A DNA stretch of 64,000 bases from Staphylococcus carnosus (GTDB lineage: Bacteria; Bacillota; Bacilli; Staphylococcales; Staphylococcaceae), in the NCBI RefSeq assembly GCF_900458435.1, contig NZ_UHCT01000001.1:434001-498000 (forward strand). Direction: 5' to 3'. The notes beneath the pieces were generated by a model that was given only the letters and a program-made list of their open reading frames with translations, was not told the origin of the DNA and ran no database searches. This document shows positions 56,855 to 64,000 of this stretch, one piece after another (the stretch's first letter is position 1; every line of letters begins with the position of its first letter). A program made the position numbers and the translations under genes.

Positions 56855-56981
56855 AATATCCCCCTTATTTAAAGTTTTTTAAATAAATATTATTCTAGCA
56901 TATTATCGTGGATTCAAAGTGATAGTTGACAGAGTACTGCTCATTTAATCATGGGGTAGCACCTTTATTATATTTCAATTT

Positions 56982-58604
56982 TTAATCAAATGTAATCTCA
57001 TCAGATGCATAAAGTGCTAACCGTAAATTTAATGAATTTAAAGGATCTTCAATTTGGAAACCTAGTAATTCTTCACATTTATTGATGCGGTATTTTACTG
57101 TATTTCTATGAATGTACATCATTTTAGCGGTTTTAGTGATATCGCATTGGTAATCCATATAAATTTTCAACGTGTCTTTAAGCTCTTCATCTTTTTTAGT
57201 TTTCGGATGGCTTAAAGGTCCGAGAATGTTGTTGATAAATGGTTTTAATTTATCAGGCGGTATCAACTGCAGTAATTCTTTCATATTTTTTGAATGATAG
57301 AACGTGATGAATTCTTTTTTATTTTTTTCTAAATAGTTTTCGAATGCTTCGTTGGCTTCAGCAAAAGAATTGTTGAGTTGAGAGAATTCAGTGACTTTAT
57401 TGCCCACTCCGAATGAAATACTGCTATCGAAAAATTCATGATAATTTTTTTGAAGATATTTTAAATAATGAATATAGTATTCATGTTGATGTTGCAATAA
57501 AATAGCAAAACGTTTATTAGATGACAGATTATAAATACTGATTTTAGGATCTAAATCCGTTAATTTGTGTTTTAACCACTTATACACGAACGTTTGACGT
57601 TCGTTTACATATTGACTGTTTTCCAGTGTGTCTGTCGGATCAATACCGCAGATGATGACTTGGTAATAATCTGAAGGATAAATACCGTATTGTCTGAACA
57701 GGCTTGGATGTTTGTGAACGGAAAGCAGTTGATCTGAGCGGTTTGTAAGTAATGATTCAAAGAAGCGGTTCAAATCTAAGTTTGCAGCTTCTTGAATTTT
57801 TTGGTTTTTATAAATGGCAAAGCTTAACGTAGTCACAATCTGTTCTATAGTTAAAAGACTGAACGGGTAAGACAATTTATTGATGTCAGAGACCATTAAA
57901 TAGTACGGGAAATATGCAAAAGATTGGACTTTAAAGATTACCTTTTCATTGTCATAATTCGTTTGGTTGCGTGTAATAGTATTTGCTTTTTCGGATTCTA
58001 TATAATCAAGGAAATATTTCATATGTTTTTGCAGTAAACGATAATTTTGTTGATAATGCCAGCTTTCAGTTTCAACACGTTTAAAAGGATTAAATAATAG
58101 AACCGGCACTTTTAATAGACGGCTCATTCTTTCTATCATTGCTTCTACATCAAATCCCTTAATCAACATATCATTAAGTTCTTCTTGAATGTTTAAAGCA
58201 TAATTAAGCTTGCTAGTTTGTTCATCAGAAATATAATTAGCCATTTGCCGAGTAATCTCGCCTAAATTCCAATCTTCTGAAATATCTATCAACGGAAATT
58301 CTAATTCATTTGCATAATCTACAATATCTTGATTGATTTCTTTTAAATAACGGGAAGTTTTAATTCCTAGACCAGCTGTATCAATTTCTTTAAGCTCTTT
58401 AATAAGTTTTTTTAAGCCGTTTTGGTTTTCTTTGAATAAGAGACCAGTTGTTAAAATAAAAGATTTTTTAGCAGTGTAGTCTTTAATATCATCATTTTCA
58501 CTAATATCTAAGTTGTCTACTTCACGGTTTAAATCTCCTTCCGAATTAATTAATTTAAGTCCTGCAAAACTAGGGGCGGATAATATGTCTTTAAGTGTAG
58601 GCAT
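56982..58604 (-). CDS. pucR: PucR-family transcriptional regulator
   Basis: Purine catabolism regulator of 540 residues. The N-terminal PucR domain (about 1-125, TLKDILSAPSFAGLKLI) is followed by a GGDEF-like CdaR middle region and a C-terminal helix-turn-helix (AKMMYIHRNTVKYRINKCEELLG, near 500). PucR proteins activate allantoin and urate genes in response to pathway metabolites such as allantoin. AAAGGTGAT precedes the ATG. It is divergent from pucI, and the shared intergenic region holds two TTTGNNCAAA palindromes as likely binding sites. Confidence 0.88.
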   Translation of the reverse strand: MPTLKDILSAPSFAGLKLINSEGDLNREVDNLDISENDDIKDYTAKKSFILTTGLLFKENQNGLKKLIKELKEIDTAGLGIKTSRYLKEINQDIVDYANELEFPLIDISEDWNLGEITRQMANYISDEQTSKLNYALNIQEELNDMLIKGFDVEAMIERMSRLLKVPVLLFNPFKRVETESWHYQQNYRLLQKHMKYFLDYIESEKANTITRNQTNYDNEKVIFKVQSFAYFPYYLMVSDINKLSYPFSLLTIEQIVTTLSFAIYKNQKIQEAANLDLNRFFESLLTNRSDQLLSVHKHPSLFRQYGIYPSDYYQVIICGIDPTDTLENSQYVNERQTFVYKWLKHKLTDLDPKISIYNLSSNKRFAILLQHQHEYYIHYLKYLQKNYHEFFDSSISFGVGNKVTEFSQLNNSFAEANEAFENYLEKNKKEFITFYHSKNMKELLQLIPPDKLKPFINNILGPLSHPKTKKDEELKDTLKIYMDYQCDITKTAKMMYIHRNTVKYRINKCEELLGFQIEDPLNSLNLRLALYASDEITFD

Positions 58605-58663
58605 TTAATCACCTTTCTTACATCTATATGAATTTAATATTAATTATAAAGCAATACGCTATC

Positions 58664-58717
58664 ATTTTGGCCAAAATAAATAATTTTTATGATAATTACT
58701 GTCATTTTGCACAAAGA
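58664..58717. promoter_or_regulatory. Two PucR-type palindromes between pucR and pucI
   Basis: ATTTTGGCCAAAAT (58664-58677, perfect palindrome) and ATTTTGCACAAAGA (58704-58717) share TCATTTTG-NN-CAAA and start 40 bases apart, about four helical turns. The same core, TTTGNNCAAA, recurs before the amidohydrolase at 62782. Confidence 0.55.
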
Positions 58718-58795
58718 AAAACGCTTACAGTAAAGGTAAAATTTATTTAAAGATTATACGTATAGTCATTATTCTAATTCAAAGGAGAATTACAA

Positions 58796-60283
58796 ATGAC
58801 GAATAAGGAGCACACCTTTGGCAGTACAGAATTATTTGAACGACGGGGTTACAACAAGGATGTTATGCCAAAGACAGCAAGCCAACGCAATAATACCACA
58901 TTTAATTTCTTCACACTTTGGATGGGTGCTGTACATAATATTCCTAATTATACAGCAGTCGGTGGATTTTTGCTTTTAGGCTTATCTCCGTTGCAAGTAA
59001 TAATGGCATTGATTTTCAGTTCATTTATTATCGCAACAATATTAGCAGTTAATGGTTATGCAGGTTCAAAATACGGAATACCATTTGCGATGCAGCTTCG
59101 TCAAACTTATGGAGATATTGGCGCCAAGTTACCAGGAGTTTTACGTGGTGTCATCGCAGGAATTGGTTGGTTTGGACTTCAAACTTTTGCTGGTTCACAA
59201 GCTTTATTAATTCTATTAAATAAATTTTTCCCGGGATTTGAAAATATCGGAAATGGTTTTACTATTTTAGGCATCGGAATACCAGGTTTAATTGCTTTCT
59301 TAGCATTTTGGGCAATCAACTTTGCAATCGGTATCGGTGGCGGTTCAACTTTAAATAAATTTACAGCTATCTTAAATCCATTGATATATATTGTTTTCGG
59401 CGGCATGGCCATTTGGGGCTTTATGGTTGCCGGTGGTTGGCACAATATCATGACGTATGAAATTCATACGAAAACAACAGGTATGATTTATCCAGCCATT
59501 CTATCATTTATTTTAATTGCTAACTCAATGATGGGTGTTTGGGCTGGACCAGGTGCGAGTGTATCAGACTTTACACAAAATGCAGTATCAACAAAAGCAC
59601 AAGTGGTTGGACAAGTTTCAGGCCTGATTGTAGCGAATTTATTATTTGCATTCAGCAGTGTGTTTATCATTATCGGTGGTTCTATCTTTTTAGGCCACCA
59701 AGAATGGAACATTTTAACAATTATCAACCAATGGGATAACATCTGGGCAATTCTTATTGCTACTGGTGTGTTGTTGATGACAACAATTTCAACAAATGCG
59801 ACAAGTAATATTATTCCAGCTGCTTATCAATTGAGTGTACTTGCACCTAAATGGATTAATTACCGTCGCGGCGTTATTTTAGCAGCTGTGCTCAGTGTAG
59901 TTATCATGCCATGGAAACTGATGCAGAACGAAGATAGTATCTTTGTCTTCTTGAATATGATTGGTGCAATTTTAGGACCGGTATCTGGTGTGATGATTAT
60001 TCATTTCTACTTTATTTCTAGATGTAAAGTTAACATTGATAAATTGTATTTTGATTTGAATGCAGAACATCATAACGGTTTAAGATTTAATGGTTCAGCA
60101 TATATCGCAACAATTTTAGGTGTAGTCATATCTTTACTTGGATTTATTCCTAAATTCTCAGTGATATCAGATTTCTCTTGGTTCATTGGATTCATTGTTG
60201 CAGGTGGTTCATACATTATTTTATATCTTTTAGAAAAAAGATATAAACAATCGAAAAAGGAGAGAATAACTCATGAAGTATGA
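58796..60283 (+). CDS. pucI: Allantoin permease (NCS1 family) PucI
   Basis: Twelve-helix NCS1 transporter of 495 residues. The N-terminus [29 protein letters not shown] (split in two motifs) and [16 protein letters not shown] match allantoin permeases such as B. subtilis PucI. AQ-rich helices 3 and 6 with GLQTFAGSQ and [17 protein letters not shown] are the substrate region. AAAGGAG precedes the ATG. allB starts 11 bases before its end, so the two are coupled. Imports allantoin as nitrogen source. Confidence 0.88.
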   Translation: MTNKEHTFGSTELFERRGYNKDVMPKTASQRNNTTFNFFTLWMGAVHNIPNYTAVGGFLLLGLSPLQVIMALIFSSFIIATILAVNGYAGSKYGIPFAMQLRQTYGDIGAKLPGVLRGVIAGIGWFGLQTFAGSQALLILLNKFFPGFENIGNGFTILGIGIPGLIAFLAFWAINFAIGIGGGSTLNKFTAILNPLIYIVFGGMAIWGFMVAGGWHNIMTYEIHTKTTGMIYPAILSFILIANSMMGVWAGPGASVSDFTQNAVSTKAQVVGQVSGLIVANLLFAFSSVFIIIGGSIFLGHQEWNILTIINQWDNIWAILIATGVLLMTTISTNATSNIIPAAYQLSVLAPKWINYRRGVILAAVLSVVIMPWKLMQNEDSIFVFLNMIGAILGPVSGVMIIHFYFISRCKVNIDKLYFDLNAEHHNGLRFNGSAYIATILGVVISLLGFIPKFSVISDFSWFIGFIVAGGSYIILYLLEKRYKQSKKERITHEV

Positions 60284-61639
60284 TTTAATAATTAAAAATG
60301 GACGTGTCATTTTAGATGATGATGTTAAAGAAGTTGAGGTAGCAGTGAAAGATGGTAAGATTGCTGCTATTGGTAATGATTTAGGAGAAGCAGAAAAAGT
60401 AATCGATGCTGAAGGACAAATTGTTTCACCAGGAATAGTAGATGCACACGTTCATATCACTGAACCTGGCGAGGTTACCGTGATGAGTGGGAAGGTTACG
60501 AAACAGGTTTGAAAGGTGCTGCTAAAGGCGGCGTTACAACAATCATTGAAATGCCTTTAAACCAAGTTCCTGCAACAACAGATAAAGAATCTATTGAGAA
60601 AAAATATGAAGCGGGAGAAGGAAAATTATCTACAGATGTAGCTAGTTACGGCGGTTTAGTTCCTTACAACCTTAATGGCGGCATTCAAGAGTTGGATGAT
60701 GAAGGTGTAGTTGCTTATAAAGCTTTCCTTGCTTCTGCTGGTGATCGTTCTATCGAAGGCGACTTCCAAAATGTAGATGATTATTCATTATATGAAGGTA
60801 TGAAGCAAATTGCTAAAACAGGTAAAATTTTATCTATTCACTCAGAAAATGTAGCAATTACTGACAGATTAGGCGAAATTGCTCATGAAAATGGCGAGAA
60901 ATCTATGGAAGCATATGTTGATTCACGTCCGGTTTTCACTGAAGTAGAACCAATTCGTAAAATTATTTTATTCGCTAAAGAAACAGGATGTCGCGTGCAT
61001 ATTGTACACGTAGCATGTGAAGAAGGCGTAGAAGAAGTAATTAAAGCACAACAAGAAGGTGTAGATATTACATGTGAAACATGTACACACTATCTTTACT
61101 TCTACAAAGAAGAGCTTGATGATATTGGTGCAATAGCAAAATGCTCTCCGCCAATTCGTGAAAAATCACGTATGCCAGGTATGTGGGATCGTGTATTAAA
61201 AGGTGATATTAACTTTGTAACATCAGACCATTCTCCATGTACACCAGAATTAAAAGATACTGACGATGCATTTGAAGCATGGGGCGGTATTGCTGGTGTT
61301 CAAAATAATGTGGATATTTTATTTGATGAAGGTGTTCAAAAACGTAATATGCCGCTTACACGTTTTGCTGAAATCACTGCAAGTGAACCAGCTAAGATAT
61401 TCGGATTGGTTCATAAAGGAAGTATTGCTGTAGGCAAGGATGCTGACTTTGTATTTATCAAACCAGATTCACCTTATACACTTCAAGCTGAAGATTTAGA
61501 ATATCGTAATAAAATTAGTCCATATGTCGGCCGTACTATTAACGCACAAGTGACAAAAACAATCTTGCGCGGACAAGAAACATATAGTCAAGATGCTGGC
61601 GTATCAGATGACTTTATTGGTGAATTCATAAAAGAATAA
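60273..61639 (+). pseudogene. allB: Allantoinase gene with a one-base frameshift
   Basis: Intact, this would hydrolyse allantoin to allantoate. The first frame gives [17 protein letters not shown] through the metal motif [11 protein letters not shown] (about 65), then ends at codon 80. From about 60470 the -1 frame gives [20 protein letters not shown] and continues to the stop at 61639, with VAYKAFLASAG (carbamylated Lys), HSENVAITDRL, HIVHVACEEG and TSDHSPCTPE (metal Asp). A missing base in CCTGGCGAGG (a CGA Arg codon after EPG) explains it, as EPGRG is expected. Ribosome site GGAGAG lies in pucI. Loss of allantoinase would leave PucI import without its first enzyme, unless the frameshift is an error. 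Confidence 0.85.
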
Positions 61640-61655
61640 TAAATTGAAAGTAGAT

Positions 61656-61700
61656 AGACCCTCGGAATGCTCATTTGAGCACTTCGAGGGTCTGTTTGCT
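61656..61700 (+). terminator. Terminator of the pucI-allB operon
   Basis: An 18-base stem with few mismatches (61656-61673 with 61676-61693, AGACCCTCG...CGAGGGTCT) around TT, followed by GTTTGCTTTG. Confidence 0.85.
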
Positions 61701-61759
61701 TTGTAGATAAATCTATAAATTTCAACATTTATCATTGTTTTTAACGTTGGAGCAGTTTT

Positions 61760-62595
61760 CTATTTTTGAGTGTGATTATCTGCAATGTTTAATAAAAATG
61801 TTTCAGCTTGTTGATATAACTTCAAATTTTCTTGATTTACAGTACGATCAAAATCGTGTTCATCATTTTCTAAAACAGTAAATTCTGTTTCGGGAATCAT
61901 TTTTTCTAAAAATTGTGCTTCGGTAAAAGGTACATCCGGATCTTGGTTGCCGTGTACGATAAATGTTGGAGGGAATGCTTTTAATTTTTTAGGTGCAATA
62001 TTAAATTCTGGATTTGTAGTTTGTGTGATACCTAAAAATTTCATCCATTCATTTTGACCGCGTGCATATAAATAAATCAAATAACGACTTTGGATATCCC
62101 CATAAGTAACAGGATGATTCTGAATCATATTATTCAATATTTCTGGTGTAACTTGGCTGCTAGTGCTTGATATTTAAGGTTAGGACGTAGAAATTGCGGT
62201 ATATGGAAACGACTATAACCATAAAAATCTAAAATACCCTCAACTTCTCGCTCAGCCGCTACTTTCATTGCTAGAAATACACCTGCAGAACGACCGAAAG
62301 TAAATATTGGAACGTCTGGAAATTGTTGGCGTATATGATCATACTGTGCTAAGGCATCTCCAATGATAGTATCGATTTTACTTTCTGGAGCTAAACGATA
62401 CGAAGCTGAAATCAGTGTGAAATTTTGAGATAAGATATTGATATACTCTTTTGGCAGATTGTCATAGGTTCCGAAAATCAAACCGCCGCCATGAAAATAT
62501 AAGATAATTCCTTTTTCTTCTTTTTGTGCAGGATAGACAAGATATTCTAAATCAGTATCATCTTGCTTCACAACATCACGATATGCTTGATTCAA
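61760..62595 (-). pseudogene. Alpha/beta hydrolase (HSL-type) gene with a one-base frameshift
   Basis: The first part (62595 to 62134) carries the oxyanion motif YFHGGGLIFGTYD and the nucleophile in GRSAGVFLAM (GxSxG), then ends at HQKY. The other frame from about 62145 continues VTPEILNNMIQNHPVTYGD and carries the acid Asp (GNQDPDVPF) and His (ENDEHDFDR) of the triad. One missing A in GCCAAGTTACACC, restoring AAA-GTT-ACA, explains it. Joined, the product would be about 278 residues, normal for HSL-like esterases and lipases. Located between allB and the second M20 gene; its role in the pathway, if any, is unknown. Confidence 0.8.
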
Positions 62596-62673
62596 TTATT
62601 TCATCCTTTCATAAATAAGATAATTTTAAGCAAAAGTATTCCAATATATTATTTCAATATAAGAATTGTTTGT

Positions 62674-62685
62674 ATTTGTACAAAT
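62674..62685. promoter_or_regulatory. PucR-type palindrome before the second amidohydrolase
   Basis: ATTTGTACAAAT, a perfect palindrome with the TTTGNNCAAA core seen twice at the pucR-pucI region. It lies between the divergent hydrolase and amidohydrolase genes and could serve both. Confidence 0.45.
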
Positions 62686-62781
62686 TGAATAAAATGAACG
62701 ATTATTCTTGTATAAAATGTAGATGAAGCGCTATCAATAAACAACTATAATTTGGGATGAGATGAAAAGGAGTTGTTGAAA

Positions 62782-64000
62782 ATGAACATCCGATCCTCTT
62801 TTGAAGCTTTAGATAAGCAATTTACTGCTTATGGCGGATTAGAAGGCGGCGGTATTACACGTTTGCTTTATTCAAAAGAATGGACCCGAGCTGTAAATGT
62901 TTTGAAAGAAACATTAGAAGAAGACGGGTTTACAGTTAATTTTGATGATATCGGAAATTTAACTGGCCGATTAGAAGGAAGCAAGTATCCGGATGAAACA
63001 ATAGTATCTGGCTCTCACATCGATACTGTTGTAGAAGGCGGTCACTTAGACGGTCAGTATGGAATTTTAGCAGCATTAACTGCAATGAAAGCCTTAAAAG
63101 AAGAACATGGACAACCATTACGTTCATTAGAAGTTTTGGCACTTGCAGAAGAAGAAGGCAGTCGTTTTCCTTTTGCATTCTGGGGCAGTAAAAACTTTTT
63201 CAATTTAGCAGATGAAGAAGACGTAAAAGATATTGCTGATGCAGAAGGCATTGAATTTGAACGTGCAATGCAAGATTCAGGTTTCAATTATAGACAGCAA
63301 GACAATGATTTTAACAATATCAAAGCTTTCGTGGAAATGCATATTGAACAAGGTAAAGTACTTGAAAGTGAAGAAAAAAATATTGGTGTTGTTAACGGCA
63401 TCGTAGGACAAAAACGTTACACAGTTACATTAAAAGGGGAAGCCAACCATGCAGGTACTACACCTATGGGACTGAGAAATGATGCGGTTGTCGGATTCAG
63501 TCAAATTGCATCGCAATTAACAGAACGCGCACGTGAAATCGGCGATCCATTAGTAGTTACATTCGGTCGTGTTGACCCTGTTCCTAACACTGTTAACGTG
63601 GTACCTGGTGAAGTAGTTTTTTCTATTGATACAAGACATATCAACCAAGAAGCATTAAATCAATATGCTGAAGAGATTACGCAAACTATCAAGAATGTAG
63701 CCGAAAAAGAAGGCCTGGAATACGATATTGATTTATGGATGGATGAAGCACCTGTACTGATGGATGAGCACTTGGTTGAAAAAATCGAAGAAGCTGCCAA
63801 CGAAGTTGTGGGTGAGTCAAAATATAAATTGATGTCTTCAGGAGCAGGTCATGATTCACAAATTTTTGCTAAATATGTTCCGACAGCAATGATGTTTGTG
63901 CCTTCTATAAACGGTATCAGTCACAACGTAGAAGAAGAAACAGATGTGGAAGACTTAGTTAAAGGTATAGAAGTATTGAAACAAGTTTTATATGAGTTAG
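62782..64000 (+). CDS. allC: Allantoate amidohydrolase, AllC-like (3' end cut)
   Basis: M20-family metal enzyme acting on allantoate, releasing ammonia and carbon dioxide. The visible 406 codons run off the window with no stop, and only a few residues should be missing. Metal ligands are in SGSHIDTVVEGGHLDGQYG, AEEEGSRFPF, VEMHIEQGK and NGISHN, and GIVGQKRYTVTLKGEANHAGTTPM is typical of AllC. The N-terminus GGGITRLLYSKEWTRA also suits AllC. AAAGGAG precedes the ATG 62782. With pucI, pucR and the broken allB it forms an allantoin cluster. It differs clearly from the other M20 enzyme at 55610. Confidence 0.86.
   Translation, partial: MNIRSSFEALDKQFTAYGGLEGGGITRLLYSKEWTRAVNVLKETLEEDGFTVNFDDIGNLTGRLEGSKYPDETIVSGSHIDTVVEGGHLDGQYGILAALTAMKALKEEHGQPLRSLEVLALAEEEGSRFPFAFWGSKNFFNLADEEDVKDIADAEGIEFERAMQDSGFNYRQQDNDFNNIKAFVEMHIEQGKVLESEEKNIGVVNGIVGQKRYTVTLKGEANHAGTTPMGLRNDAVVGFSQIASQLTERAREIGDPLVVTFGRVDPVPNTVNVVPGEVVFSIDTRHINQEALNQYAEEITQTIKNVAEKEGLEYDIDLWMDEAPVLMDEHLVEKIEEAANEVVGESKYKLMSSGAGHDSQIFAKYVPTAMMFVPSINGISHNVEEETDVEDLVKGIEVLKQVLYEL

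Overview
The window reads as a low-GC Firmicute chromosome, almost certainly a coagulase-negative Staphylococcus. Supporting features are AldA, VraA/B/C, ArcA/ArcD/ArcR and PanB/C/D proteins close to their staphylococcal counterparts, a V8/SspA-type protease, a SLRK-signal/LPETG wall-anchored protein, DUF4767-like lipoproteins, strong AGGAGG ribosome sites and T-tailed hairpin terminators. The S. carnosus/S. simulans group is my best guess, but the species cannot be proven from the sequence alone. I see no prophage, complete IS element, CRISPR array, rRNA or tRNA.

Layout. 1-1.4 kb: PEP-dependent dihydroxyacetone kinase (end of dhaK, dhaL, dhaM). 1.6-8.6 kb: wall teichoic acid block with a GT4 glycosyltransferase, a GT2/TagF-like fusion, tagD, and a second TagF-like/GT4 fusion broken by an in-frame stop codon. 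9-15 kb: amino-acid permease, a ketopantoate-reductase paralogue and two tandem aldA genes. 15.4-25.7 kb: CsbB-like glycosyltransferase, NADH oxidase, an Rrf2-type regulator with its oxidoreductase target and two matching operators, an ABC exporter, and a pentitol-type kinase/permease/dehydrogenase operon. 25.7-32.7 kb: LPETG surface protein, HAD enzyme, WYL-type regulator, vraABC. 32.8-39 kb: an unusual arginine deiminase locus (arcA, arcA, arcD, arcR, argR) without arcB or arcC. 39-43.5 kb: TPP-riboswitch-controlled thiazole operon (tenI-thiO-thiS-thiG-thiF). 43.7-50.5 kb: V8-like protease, a hidden Fst/SprA-type toxin with antisense RNA, panBCD with divergent panE, two tandem coiled-coil membrane proteins, nagA. 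50.8-54.6 kb: secreted phosphatase, lipoprotein, sugar-nucleotide epimerase. 54.8-64 kb: frameshifted MerR gene, then allantoin use (two M20 amidohydrolases, pucR, pucI, frameshifted allB, frameshifted alpha/beta hydrolase).

Themes. (1) Tandem or local paralogue pairs recur: aldA, arcA, coiled-coil proteins, panE-like and M20 hydrolases. (2) Four genes carry a single disabling change (one nonsense codon, three one-base indels), which is either real decay or sequence error. (3) Several regulators have recognisable operators: TTTGTAA-N11-TTACAAA twice before the Rrf2 locus, TTTGNNCAAA palindromes in the allantoin cluster, a perfect CRP-type site placed at -41.5 of an arcA2 promoter, and a dyad centred in the merR promoter spacer. 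The most interesting unannotated element is the type I toxin-antitoxin-like module at about 44.65-44.86 kb.
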